The notes under the pieces are model-generated. The model was not told the DNA's origin. It saw only the letters and a program-made list of their open reading frames with translations, and searched no databases. Made by a program: the position numbers and the translations under genes. DNA of 64,000 nucleotides from JAEZAF01 sp964395665. GTDB taxonomy: Bacteria; Chloroflexota; Anaerolineae; Aggregatilineales; Phototrophicaceae. Location of the stretch: the NCBI GenBank assembly GCA_964395665.1, contig CAYNDH010000001.1, positions 47,287 to 111,286 of the forward strand. Direction: 5' to 3'. Within the stretch, counting starts at the first letter, position 1. Every line of letters starts with the position of its first letter. Shown here in pieces: positions 10,041-18,765 of the stretch.

Positions 10041-11360
10041 CTAGATGTTTTCTTCATCCGCCACTTCATCAGCCATCGGCAGCAGCATGATAAACGTGCT
10101 GCCCTTCCCCGGCTGACTCCGCACCGTGATCATCCCGCCATGCGCCTCGGCCACCGTCCTGGCGACAAATAAGCCCTGCCCCAGCCCGCGCGGATCGAGC
10201 AGTTTGCCTTCAGCCGTGCGTGGTTCTCCACGGTAAAAACGTTCAAACACATGCGGCAGATCCTTATCGGAAATACCCACACCGCTGTCGCTGAAATGCA
10301 CACCGATATAACCGGGATACTGCGGGTTCATTCCTAATCGCACCGCCAGATGTCCACCGGGTTCGGTATATCGCAGCGCATTCTGAAGGATATGGCCGAA
10401 AGCCCAGCGCAGGCGCTGTTCATCGCCCGACACCACGAGACGATCGCCATCACGGACCATAAAGGCGACATCCAACCGGGCACGCTTGATCTCTGGCGCC
10501 ATACCATTGACCACACTCCAGACCAGGGATTCCAGCGGCACGTGATTACTGCGAACTTCGAATGATCCTGCCCCCATCTCGGAGATGTCCAGCAGTTCGA
10601 CGACCATCCGATCCAGTGTATCAACATTGCGCGACAGGGTATCCAGCAGACGGCGGTTACTCGCGGGGACAGCACCAGACTGATCACCCTGGGCAGCGAT
10701 CACCTCACCAACACCCTTGATCACCGCCATCGGCGTCCGCAGTTCATGCGATATCGCGGTCACAAACTGGTCCTTCAGGCGCTCCATGACGGTGTCCTCT
10801 GTGACATCCCGCAGGACGATCATGGTGCCGAGCCGCTTGCCGCTGATATCAGCAACTGCGGCCAACTGCGCCCCAATCACCCGATTATTGACCTGAAGCC
10901 GCTTGGGTTCGCCAATCGGGGTGAGTTCAGAATCCAACCTGACGAGATCGCGAGAGGCTTCGAACAGCAAACCCAGTTCACTCTGCCAGAAGTTCTTCTG
11001 AGAGCCGAGCAGTTCCTGTGCCGCATTGTTAATCAGGACGATGCGCCCATCATTATCCTGCATGACAATGCCATCGGTCAGCGTGGAGAGGATGCCATTC
11101 AGACGGGCAATTTCCTGTTCACGGCGCTGAAGGGCTTCCCGTAGTTTCAACTGACGTTCTGCATCACGGTGCGCGCTGACTTCCGGCGCATACGGGGGTG
11201 TCGATGCTGCCGATTTCGCTTGAGCGGCCCGTGGAGCCGCTGCCCGTCGGTTGAGACTCCGATAAAGGCGCTTAAACAGATGCTCGGTCGCGTTCCCAAG
11301 GGAATTTACACCGCCAATGGCGGATTGTGTTTCAGGAGTTGGGTCAGGGCGCTGTGACAT
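10041..11360 (-). CDS. Soluble PAS-domain sensor histidine kinase
   Basis: Two-component sensor of 439 residues with no transmembrane segment, so it senses a cytoplasmic signal. Order of parts: disordered, alanine-rich N-terminus (1-60), coiled coil (62-90), PAS domain (about 88-190), HisKA dimerisation helix with SHELRTP (phospho-acceptor H205), and HATPase_c with GVGISDKDLPHVFERFYRGE and GLGQGLFVARTVAEAHGG as the N, F and G boxes. All catalytic boxes look intact. A response regulator lies about 110 bp upstream on the same strand and is the likely partner, although a repeat-containing spacer separates them. The signal is unknown. Confidence 0.93.
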   Translation of the reverse strand: MSQRPDPTPETQSAIGGVNSLGNATEHLFKRLYRSLNRRAAAPRAAQAKSAASTPPYAPEVSAHRDAERQLKLREALQRREQEIARLNGILSTLTDGIVMQDNDGRIVLINNAAQELLGSQKNFWQSELGLLFEASRDLVRLDSELTPIGEPKRLQVNNRVIGAQLAAVADISGKRLGTMIVLRDVTEDTVMERLKDQFVTAISHELRTPMAVIKGVGEVIAAQGDQSGAVPASNRRLLDTLSRNVDTLDRMVVELLDISEMGAGSFEVRSNHVPLESLVWSVVNGMAPEIKRARLDVAFMVRDGDRLVVSGDEQRLRWAFGHILQNALRYTEPGGHLAVRLGMNPQYPGYIGVHFSDSGVGISDKDLPHVFERFYRGEPRTAEGKLLDPRGLGQGLFVARTVAEAHGGMITVRSQPGKGSTFIMLLPMADEVADEENI

Positions 11361-11403
11361 CGGCTGCCTATATCTGCTGAATTACACCGGCGTGATTTGA
11401 GAG

Positions 11404-11460
11404 TGCTGGTTTTACGGCTGGCAGCCAGCAGCCAGCCGTTAAGAACCACTAGTCAACAGC
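11404..11460. repeat. Intergenic heptamer-like repeat (CAGCCAG units)
   Basis: The spacer between response regulator and histidine kinase holds two directly adjacent CAGCCAG units (within GGCAGCCAGCAGCCAGCC) and a further CAGCCAG some 25 bases later. It resembles short tandem heptamer repeats found between genes in several bacterial groups. Related but not identical runs occur near 32018-32070, 40486-40506 and 60451-60472. Confidence 0.5.
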
Positions 11461-11468
11461 CAGCCGAG

Positions 11469-11879
11469 CTAATCGGCCTGCTGCTTCTGCTGAATGATAT
11501 TGTGAAGCAGGATACGCAGTTGATCAAAGTCTGGCAGAGGTTTGTTGATAATATGATCAACCGCGTAATCATTCCGCATCTGCGTCATCTCGTCTTCTGT
11601 CAGGGCAAACGCCGTCATTAACACAATGGGCACCTGTTTAAATGGCTCAATCGAGCGCATCCGCAGGGCGATTTCATTTCCACGCTTACCCGGCATACGG
11701 ATATCCATCAGCACAAATTCAGGGACCGGTTCCGATCCCTCACCCTGCTCGACCTGATCCAGATAATCCCACACCCGCTGTCCATTTTCGAATACCAGCG
11801 GGTTATGCCCCCACACAGTACACATCATCTTGACCAGATTACGAATATCCGTTTCATCTTCGGCAATCAACCAGTTCAA
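11469..11879 (-). CDS. Stand-alone receiver-domain response regulator
   Basis: CheY-like receiver of 136 residues with no output domain. The acidic pocket is IAEDETD at 5-11, the phospho-acceptor is D59 in FVLMDIRMPG, the conserved threonine lies in VLMTAFAL, and the lysine in INKPLP. It probably relays phosphate from the neighbouring PAS histidine kinase (10041-11360) to another protein or acts by protein contact. The start is a TTG at 11877-11879, supported by a strong GGAGG ribosome site 7 bases upstream; no better ATG exists before the conserved fold. Same strand as the kinase, so co-transcription is possible. Confidence 0.92.
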   Translation of the reverse strand: MNWLIAEDETDIRNLVKMMCTVWGHNPLVFENGQRVWDYLDQVEQGEGSEPVPEFVLMDIRMPGKRGNEIALRMRSIEPFKQVPIVLMTAFALTEDEMTQMRNDYAVDHIINKPLPDFDQLRILLHNIIQQKQQAD

Positions 11880-11967
11880 GGTTAAGCCTCCACCACATCT
11901 TCATCAGCAACCATTTTTCTAGTATACAGAATATTTAAAGCTTCGCAGACTGCAATCTGTTGATTCT

Positions 11968-13257
11968 TCATTCCTGATCACGAGCCTCATCGAGAGTCAG
12001 TGAGGGCAATACGCCTGCCAGCAGCATGGTATAGGGGCCGCGTGTCGCCGCTGTACGGCTCCGTAGCTGCGCGTAGGCATACAGCAGATCCGGGCTTTCG
12101 ATCATCACACCAGCGCTGAAAGCATCACCAGCAACGAAGGTTCCATCAGCCAGTGGAAAGCGATAACCGACTGCCGATGGGACCTGTGCACACTCAAATC
12201 GCCCTGCATCATCGCACAGCGTAAAATCCTCGGAGTCTTCCAGCACAAAGCTGATCTGCGGATCAATGCGGGTGTGCTGATGACGCAGCATATATAACCA
12301 GAGGGGTTCAGTGCGCGCACGTCCTGCGGTCAGGATATTGACACGGTCAAAGTTTCCCGCCGGTTGAATCTCCGCCCCTTCAATCACCGCGTAAAACCGG
12401 CCAGCAGCCCCATCCCGGCTGCCGATAATCACCCGCACCAGACCGAGATGGCTGATCCGCCCCAGTGAGAGATGGGCAGCACGCACGGTTTCCTGATCTA
12501 CCGTCAGTTCTCCATCATCTGACAGCATGATCTGCTGCCCCGTCGTATCCCCCGGTTCATTGACACAGTGCTGTGTTTCATCCGCTTCGACCACATCAAC
12601 GCGAATATACGGGTCAAATCCATCAAGGCCATAGACAGTGATGCGGTAATCACTGTCATTCTGCTCACCGATAATTTCAAGCGATGCAGCGGTGACAATC
12701 TCGGCGGAACCACAGCGGAAAACGACTTCCCGAAACAGTTCAGGTACCTCACGTTCGACATAGGTCAGTGAAAGGCTGTAACTGCCGGTGGTCGTACCGG
12801 TTTCATTCCCGGCACGGGTAGCAACCAGCGTATATTCTCCAGTGTCAGGCAGGACAAAATCAATTTCCGCAATACCATCGACAGCGGCATCAAACTGGAC
12901 TCCACCCGCTATCACATCACTGCGGACGAGCAGATTACCGCCGACATCCGTGATCCCAAGCAGCGGGGCCAGCCCGTCCCGGGCCGACATCCGTGCGATG
13001 ATATGATCCCCTTTTGAGCCATAAAACCGCCAGAGATCGACAAATGAGCGTTCGGTCAGGGTTTCGTCAACCACCTGACCGTAACCGATCGTGGACTGTG
13101 TGATCGTATCCGGATTTGGCGTTGGCGTCGCTTCCTGTCCACGAACCATCCGGTCAGGCGTCAGGAAGCCCATCAGGATACCGCCAAACAACAGCATTAC
13201 AACTATCGTTACAGCCCATGTCCCGCGCACATCTCTAAATGTTGTCAGTGATTTCAT
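11968..13257 (-). CDS. Secreted or membrane-anchored protein with pre-peptidase-like beta domain
   Basis: Exported protein of 429 residues. The N-terminus has a basic stretch and one hydrophobic segment (AVTIVVMLLFGGILMGFL), acting as a signal peptide or anchor, then a TPTPNP linker. Residues about 60-150 resemble the bacterial pre-peptidase C-terminal-like beta sandwich: a G.VV..TL....FVDLW.F.G..GD..IA.M opening and a closing LPDTGEYTLVATR followed by GSYSLSLTYV. The rest shows beta-rich repeats of similar style without a known catalytic motif. ATG 13257 is preferred over the upstream TTG at 13269 because the basic n-region starts there. The GH57 gene lies upstream on the same strand but a terminator separates them. 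Confidence 0.75.
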   Translation of the reverse strand: MKSLTTFRDVRGTWAVTIVVMLLFGGILMGFLTPDRMVRGQEATPTPNPDTITQSTIGYGQVVDETLTERSFVDLWRFYGSKGDHIIARMSARDGLAPLLGITDVGGNLLVRSDVIAGGVQFDAAVDGIAEIDFVLPDTGEYTLVATRAGNETGTTTGSYSLSLTYVEREVPELFREVVFRCGSAEIVTAASLEIIGEQNDSDYRITVYGLDGFDPYIRVDVVEADETQHCVNEPGDTTGQQIMLSDDGELTVDQETVRAAHLSLGRISHLGLVRVIIGSRDGAAGRFYAVIEGAEIQPAGNFDRVNILTAGRARTEPLWLYMLRHQHTRIDPQISFVLEDSEDFTLCDDAGRFECAQVPSAVGYRFPLADGTFVAGDAFSAGVMIESPDLLYAYAQLRSRTAATRGPYTMLLAGVLPSLTLDEARDQE

Positions 13258-13435
13258 GCGTATATACAAAACCTCAAATACCCACCAGCACTGCCTTTGA
13301 ATCCAGTATCAAAGCCTGTCAGCCGGCGTGTCGGCCTGTCACTATCAGCCTGCAAACGGCGAACAGATTCTCTGTCACTATACCCTAAAGTGATCAACAA
13401 AACCGGCCTGTATCAGCCGTAGTGACCGCAGTGTG

Positions 13436-13463
13436 AAAACAAAAAGCGGGGAATTACCCGCTT
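13436..13463 (-). terminator. Rho-independent terminator after the GH57 gene
   Basis: On the minus strand a 7-bp GC-rich stem (AAGCGGG / CCCGCTT, 6-base loop) is followed by TTTTTGTTTT. It lies about 100 bp downstream of the GH57 stop. The 13258-13560 interval holds nothing else I can name besides this hairpin. Confidence 0.8.
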
Positions 13464-13560
13464 CTGTCTGTCGGTCGGTCTCACGCTGTTCACGACCTGA
13501 ACCACAAACTACCAAAAAGCCGTAACCATATGATCCGCATGATCACTGCAATCCACGCAA

Positions 13561-15369
13561 CTACGGAAGATACCAGCGGAAATCCACTTCCGCGAAGATT
13601 TTATCCAGCTCATAGAATTCTTCGGCCAGTGCGACATCCGGCTGACCATTTTCCAGTGTTTCGATCAATCGGGTAAACCGGTCAAGGTGCTGATTAAAGC
13701 GCTGGATGGCGTATTCGCGTGCCTGCCCGGTGGTGACCAGAAACGGCCAATCGGAACTCTGCATCAGCATCAGCTCCCGCGCCGCCTGGTTCAGGACCTT
13801 TTCCTGCTCCGGTGTGGCTTCAGAATAACGCATGGCATTGCGCTCCATCCGAAATTCTGCTTCAGCCATTGGCTCCCACATCCAGTGATTTTCGGAGTTA
13901 TCCCATGTGAAATGCGTCCCCCCTGCCCCCCATGAGCCTTCGGGCAGATTCAACACTTCGGTCGGGGGGTGCTGGGTGATGTACTGTGTCGCGGTGATCA
14001 TTTCAATATCAGGTGACGTCGCCAGCATCTTCAGGACCTGTTCCAGCCACAGCACGCCCTCAAACCACCAGTGACCGAACAACTCAGTGTCGTAATTCGA
14101 CGAAATCAGGCCATACTCGCCAGTCTTGTTATAAAAGTCACGCAGAAGATCGTGGACCAGATGCGTAAAATGCTCGGAATGCTGATCGACCTTAAAGCGC
14201 GCCCACTCCGGATCATAATATTCTTTCATTGCCAGATCCGTCCGCGCACCGGTCACACGCCAGTACTGAAGCCCGCTTGTCCCGGACTTTTTGTGGAATT
14301 CACGGTAATCGAAATCACCGGGATAGCCCCATTCCGCACTCCAGACCTGTAATCCGGTGCGGTTATTGCGTCCAATCACCGCAACGCCGCTGTGATCTTC
14401 AGCCCCCAGCCCGGCGGTGGAGTTGCTCACATAATAAGGGTGATAGGTTGTGGCTGCCCGTGGTGGAGCAACAGAGGTTGAGGGGATGACGTAACGCCGC
14501 CGGATGTCGCCATACGGCCCGATCGCATCACCGGCTGCAATACCGACCGGAGAACCGCCGGTGATCGAATGTGTCTCGCTGAAGAACACCTTGATATTGT
14601 GCTGTGCAAGAAAATATTCCAGCCCAGGTCGGATCGTCCCATCCGGTGAGATGTAGGCGGGGCGATAGGCGCATTCCGGCAGCCACATGGCGGTCGGTTC
14701 ACGCCCGAACATGCGGCGATAGGTGGCAATGCCCGCCTGAACCTGGGCGATGATGGCACTATCCCGGCTTAACAGCGGCAGATAGGCATGAGTCGCCGGG
14801 GAGGCAATGATCTCAATGTATCCCTCATCCTGCAAACGGCGAAAAGCGCCGATCAGATCGCGCCCAAACCGCTCATTGAAGATATGACGGATATTCTGAT
14901 AAAAATCGCGATACCAGACCGCCAGATCACGCAGTTTCGCGACTGGCTGCGGCTCACCATCAATCAGGATTTCACCTGCAGGCGCTGATGCAGCGCTCCG
15001 CTGCTGATCGGCTGGTACGTCATACAGCACCGGGTTGATCGTATCCACATCCTGAAAAGGCTCTGCAGGGACCGTCGAGAAATACTCAATATCGTGACTG
15101 GCAGCTTCAATTTTCGCGTTGACAAACTGGTCAAAGTGTTCCAGCACAAGGGGATCAGCGAGTTGTTCCAGCAGCACCGGCGTCAGGCCGAGTGTCAGGC
15201 GAAAGTTGATCCCTTCATCTCGCAGCCGGTGCAGCATATCCAGCAAAGGAAGATAGGTTTCGCTGATCGCCTCATGAAGCCATTCCTCACCATGCGGCCA
15301 GCGGCCAGCCAGCCGGACATAAGGTATATGGCTGTGCAGCACGAATGTAAATGCACCGATCGCACCCAA
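13561..15369 (-). CDS. GH57 1,4-alpha-glucan branching enzyme
   Basis: Makes alpha-1,6 branches in glycogen by transferring alpha-1,4 glucan chains. The 602-residue protein has the GH57 opening FVLHSHIPYVR with histidines 12 and 14, the nucleophile motif MWLPECAYRP (E232), and the acid motif NYDTELFGHWWFEG (D427), each in the expected place for DUF1957-containing branching enzymes. The C-terminal helical region follows. The start is TTG at 15367-15369, supported by AGGAG eight bases upstream; no in-frame ATG lies before the HSH motif. Residues 118-140 hold an unusual A/Q/S-rich insertion. Works with GlgX (58217-60358) in glycogen turnover, though the genes are 43 kb apart. Confidence 0.94.
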   Translation of the reverse strand: MGAIGAFTFVLHSHIPYVRLAGRWPHGEEWLHEAISETYLPLLDMLHRLRDEGINFRLTLGLTPVLLEQLADPLVLEHFDQFVNAKIEAASHDIEYFSTVPAEPFQDVDTINPVLYDVPADQQRSAASAPAGEILIDGEPQPVAKLRDLAVWYRDFYQNIRHIFNERFGRDLIGAFRRLQDEGYIEIIASPATHAYLPLLSRDSAIIAQVQAGIATYRRMFGREPTAMWLPECAYRPAYISPDGTIRPGLEYFLAQHNIKVFFSETHSITGGSPVGIAAGDAIGPYGDIRRRYVIPSTSVAPPRAATTYHPYYVSNSTAGLGAEDHSGVAVIGRNNRTGLQVWSAEWGYPGDFDYREFHKKSGTSGLQYWRVTGARTDLAMKEYYDPEWARFKVDQHSEHFTHLVHDLLRDFYNKTGEYGLISSNYDTELFGHWWFEGVLWLEQVLKMLATSPDIEMITATQYITQHPPTEVLNLPEGSWGAGGTHFTWDNSENHWMWEPMAEAEFRMERNAMRYSEATPEQEKVLNQAARELMLMQSSDWPFLVTTGQAREYAIQRFNQHLDRFTRLIETLENGQPDVALAEEFYELDKIFAEVDFRWYLP

Positions 15370-15702
15370 AGCTTAATCTCCTACCCAGACAGTATTTCAT
15401 TTGAAGGTATTCGCCAACTGACAGGGCATCTCTTTAATACTTACTGCCCTTTACAGTGCTTTTGCACCAGTACCGCTGTTCGATTTTCACAGGCGCGTAT
15501 ACAACTCAGCTCACGCACAGATGATGTCAAACAAAAGAGATTTATTCGTAATGATATTTTAAGAAAAGCAAAGTTGCGACATAACGAGAGGGCGAAATGG
15601 CGGTGCGGTCAACGAACCTCAAAGGTTCAGCGTCTTTATGGTTTGCGAGTTTCCCAGAGAGTCGCTTCTGTGTCAAGTGTAATGCAGGTTGTTACCCACT
15701 AC

Positions 15703-15895
15703 CCGGAGGTCATCCATGCTTTCAAGGGTAGGTATTGCATTCGTCGGCGCTGGCGAAACCTCACCCCTGAGAAACTGCGTTTCTCCATCCCCTCTCCATG
15801 CAAACTTGTTTGCCGGAGAAGGGGTCGGGGGATGAGGTTTCCTAACATCGAGAGTTAAAAACCTACCCATGTAAGGGTCATCGATGCCCTCCGGT
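15703..15895. repeat. MITE-like palindromic element with imperfect terminal inverted repeats
   Basis: The outer ends match as inverted repeats: CCGGAGGTCATCCATG (15703-15718) against the complement of 15880-15895 (2 mismatches in 16). A perfect 8-base pair of GGGTAGGT (15726-15733) and ACCTACCC (15862-15869) lies inside, then GAAACCTCACCCC against GGGGATGAGGTTT, and inner hairpins such as GAGAAACTGCGTTTCTC. The translated run PHPPTPSP seen on the minus strand is typical of dispersed repeats of this kind, not of a gene. It fills the 15370-15986 interval between two minus-strand genes; the remainder of that interval shows no gene. Confidence 0.7.
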
Positions 15896-15913
15896 TCAGG
15901 GTTGACTGCCGGA

Positions 15914-15952
15914 TCAGGGATGACCGCTATACGATGCGCGGCACATCCCTGA
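15914..15952. other. Stem-loop downstream of the oxidoreductase gene
   Basis: Perfect 9-bp stem TCAGGGATG (15914-15922) with CATCCCTGA (15944-15952), 21-base loop, 35 bp past the stop of the Gfo/Idh gene. No U-run follows on either strand, so it may be an RNA-stabilising hairpin rather than an intrinsic terminator. Confidence 0.5.
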
Positions 15953-15986
15953 AATGCACTATTGGACCGGTTAAAGGAGTGTTTGA

Positions 15987-17189
15987 TTATTCGTACCGGA
16001 TATCGACCATTCTGCCAGAAGCTGCCGACTCCAGTATTGCGTCACAAATCACGGCATTCCGGTAACCATCAACAAATGTCGCGCCATAGGGTCCGACATC
16101 GGTATTCTTGACTATTGCCCCGAAGAAGTGGTCGAATTCATGGATAAAGCTATGTTCCCAGCCGATGGTGTGACCATGCGGCCACCAGTTTTCCCAGTAG
16201 GGATGATGAGACTCGGTCACCAGCACATTGCGGAAACCCTGTGTGGTGTTCGGCTCATCCCCGGCCCAGAAGACATTAAGTTCATTCAGGCGCTCTAGAT
16301 TGAACTGAATCGTGCCATTCTCGCCGTTGATCTCGAAGCTGTTATAATTCTTGCGGCCCTGTGCGAAGCGTGTCGCCTCAATCGTCCCCAGGGCGCCGTT
16401 GTCAAACTCCATGATCGAGACGAAGCTGTCATCGACATCGGCTTTCGCCATCCCGCCCGCACCATCCGGACGCTGTGGAAGCCATGTCCTGGCTTTTCCA
16501 GCAACCGAAGTCGGCTCTCCGATAAGAAAGCGTGCCAGATCGATGACATGCGCCCCAATATCACCTAATGCGCCGCTGCCTGCGACTTCCTTCTGAAAAC
16601 GCCAGCTTATCGGCATTTCCCGGTCCATCCCCCACTCCTGAAGGTAAACCGCACGCCAGTGATAGATCTGGCCCAGCGCCCCGCTTTCGATCAGCTTTCG
16701 CGCCTGCATAATCGCCGGGACGAACCGGTAATTGAAGGCCACCATATGTTTAACACCAGCCTTTTCGACCGCATCCAGCATCATCTTCGCTTCTTCGGCG
16801 GTCCGGCCCAGCGGCTTTTCGCAGAAAACATGCTTTCCAGCCTCTGCCGCAGCGATACACGGTTCGGCGTGTGCGTCATTCGGCCCACCGTTATCGAAAA
16901 CCTGGATGTCGTCGTTTTCCAGCATCTGCCGCCAGTCGGTATAGGCGATTTCGTACCCGTAGCGCCGCGCAGCCTCTTCTACCGCTTCCTTATTGCGGCC
17001 TGCAATCCCGACCATCCGTGGGATAGCGGCTGGCGGGTACATCATATAGGGGATGGTCTTAAAGGCATTGGAATGCGCCTTGCCCATAAAAGCATATCCC
17101 AGCAGGCCGATCCCGATTTCCGGGGCTTCGCCTTCTGCCCGGCGACCGGCCATACTGGTAAATGAAGTGCTGGGTTGTGAATCAGACAT
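15987..17189 (-). CDS. Gfo/Idh/MocA family NAD(P)-dependent oxidoreductase
   Basis: Dehydrogenase acting on a sugar, inositol or similar polyol in the cytoplasm. From ATG 17189 the protein has 400 residues: a Rossmann domain with the dinucleotide loop IGLLGYAFMGKAHSNAF, the family EKPLGRTAEEA motif with its catalytic lysine, then a C-terminal alpha/beta domain with GDIGAHVIDLARFL carrying the conserved histidine. ATG 17189 follows GGAAGGGA; the longer reading from 17255 adds a non-conserved tail and is less likely. The upstream same-strand sugar isomerase gene (159 bp away) suggests a joint catabolic route. The substrate cannot be told from sequence. Confidence 0.9.
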   Translation of the reverse strand: MSDSQPSTSFTSMAGRRAEGEAPEIGIGLLGYAFMGKAHSNAFKTIPYMMYPPAAIPRMVGIAGRNKEAVEEAARRYGYEIAYTDWRQMLENDDIQVFDNGGPNDAHAEPCIAAAEAGKHVFCEKPLGRTAEEAKMMLDAVEKAGVKHMVAFNYRFVPAIMQARKLIESGALGQIYHWRAVYLQEWGMDREMPISWRFQKEVAGSGALGDIGAHVIDLARFLIGEPTSVAGKARTWLPQRPDGAGGMAKADVDDSFVSIMEFDNGALGTIEATRFAQGRKNYNSFEINGENGTIQFNLERLNELNVFWAGDEPNTTQGFRNVLVTESHHPYWENWWPHGHTIGWEHSFIHEFDHFFGAIVKNTDVGPYGATFVDGYRNAVICDAILESAASGRMVDIRYE

Positions 17190-17348
17190 GGAATCCCTTC
17201 CTTCGCATTGTTGGTCTGTGTCTGTGTGATTGAGACGACTCCATTCGCCAGACATGACGGACGAAATCGCCCCGGTTCGAAATGCAAACAGATTTGACGT
17301 GTTTACCGTACCTGTTGTGCTCGCTTTGCCTGCGGTACTGTATTCGTC

Positions 17349-18347
17349 CTACTCGCCGAATGCCGCGTCGAAGGCGACGGTTGATGCGGTGAAATCGTTC
17401 TTCTTCACCCATGCGACGGCTTCTGCCGCACCGAACTCGCGATCCATACCGCTGTCTTCCCATTCAACTGACAGCGGACCGGTGTAACCAGCGCGATTCA
17501 ATGCACGCATCATGGCATCAATATCCAGATCACCATGCCCCGGTGAGACGAAATCCCATCCTCTGCGGGGATCACCAAAGTTCAGATGCGATCCCAGAAT
17601 GCTGCGGGTGCCATCGAGCTTCACCCTGGAGTCCTTCACATGGACATGATAGATGCGATCCGGGAAAGCATCGATGAACTTCGTCGGATCGAAAAGCTGA
17701 TGAATAAAGTGGCTTGGGTCGAAGTTAAAGCCAAAAGCCTCACGGTGATTCAGTGCTTCCAGCGTCTTCTGCGCCGTATAGATGTCATACGCGATCTCGG
17801 CAGGATGGGCTTCCAGCGCGAATTTCACACCGTTCTCGTCAAATGCATCAAGGATCGGATTCCAGCGGTCGGCAAATTCACGGTATCCAGCATCGATCAG
17901 TTCATCACTGGTCGGCGGGAAGCGGTACAGCATGTGCCAGATCGGGCTGCCAGTGAAGCCGGTTACAACATCGACGCCGAACAGCTTCGCTGCACGGGCT
18001 GCATTAGCGACATGCTCTGCGCAGCGCTGGCGAACACCTTCAGGGTCACCATCACCCCACAGATTATCAGAGAGCAGGTTCCGATGGCGTGCGTCGATAA
18101 CGGCATCCGAAACACACTGACCAACCAGATGAACACTGAAGGCGAAGCACTTCAGGCCGTGCTTATTGAGCAGATCCCAGCGGGACTGCACATAACCGTC
18201 TTCAGACAGCGCACGATCCACATCGAAATGATCGCCCCACGATGCCAGCTCCAGCCCGTCATAGCCGAAACCAGCAGCTTTTTCCGCCAGCACCTCAAGC
18301 GGTAAATCTGCCCACTGACCGGTAAATAAAGTAACTGGTCTGCCCAC
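17349..18347 (-). CDS. Sugar phosphate isomerase/epimerase (xylose isomerase-like TIM barrel)
   Basis: AP endonuclease 2/xylose isomerase-like TIM-barrel protein of 332 residues, predicted to interconvert sugars or keto-inositols with a divalent metal. Visible metal-site motifs: VKFALEAHPAE (glutamate), FNFDPSHFIHQ (aspartate and histidine), IYHVHVKDS (histidine) and LSVEWED (glutamate). Starts with GTG at 18345-18347 after AAAGGA. It precedes the Gfo/Idh gene on the same strand and probably works in the same pathway, as such pairs commonly do. No transport genes are next to them. Confidence 0.88.
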   Translation of the reverse strand: MGRPVTLFTGQWADLPLEVLAEKAAGFGYDGLELASWGDHFDVDRALSEDGYVQSRWDLLNKHGLKCFAFSVHLVGQCVSDAVIDARHRNLLSDNLWGDGDPEGVRQRCAEHVANAARAAKLFGVDVVTGFTGSPIWHMLYRFPPTSDELIDAGYREFADRWNPILDAFDENGVKFALEAHPAEIAYDIYTAQKTLEALNHREAFGFNFDPSHFIHQLFDPTKFIDAFPDRIYHVHVKDSRVKLDGTRSILGSHLNFGDPRRGWDFVSPGHGDLDIDAMMRALNRAGYTGPLSVEWEDSGMDREFGAAEAVAWVKKNDFTASTVAFDAAFGE

Positions 18348-18643
18348 GGTATTAAATCCTTTCAGAAGTTGTTCTACAAGAATAATCTCAGAGGAAAGTG
18401 TATCGACTATTCGACGCCGTTCACAGGCACTCGCAGGTTAAAAGGTCACGACAGTTTCTCCGCCACGCCTTCTAACAATCTGCGATTCCGTTTTCAGGCA
18501 TGTAGAGGGTACTATCCAACGCCGCGCAGGGCAAATTCTATTGGTCTGTCATTCAGACGTCATATCAGGGATATTCTGCATACCAAACATCAGGATACAG
18601 AACTTCATCGAAAGGGATACGCTTCCATTCCGGGCCAATTAAC

Positions 18644-18672
18644 AAAAGACGACTGATTATATGTCAGTCGTC
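18644..18672 (-). terminator. Intrinsic terminator after the vWA gene
   Basis: On the minus strand a 9-bp stem (GACGACTGA / TCAGTCGTC, 7-base loop) is followed by TTTTGTTAATT. It lies about 95 bp past the vWA gene stop. The rest of the 18348-18765 interval shows no gene with a ribosome site or recognisable product. Confidence 0.78.
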
Positions 18673-18765
18673 CCCGCGAAGCCTTTGGTACTTATCTTTA
18701 GAATTACGAGTTTTCTTTTAGTGAGTGTATTTATACCCGGCATGGGCCTTTATTACAATTTCTCA

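Noticed and set aside
15094..15858. Plus-strand frame over the GH57 start and the following spacer
   Set aside because: Antisense to the clear GH57 gene, and the rest overlaps the palindromic repeat; no ribosome site or family match.
15673..15870. Minus-strand small protein with PHPPTPSP
   Set aside because: Translation of the palindromic repeat, not a gene; no start support.
18369..18656. 95-residue plus-strand frame between the isomerase and vWA genes
   Set aside because: No ribosome site, no known motif, composition like non-coding spacer.
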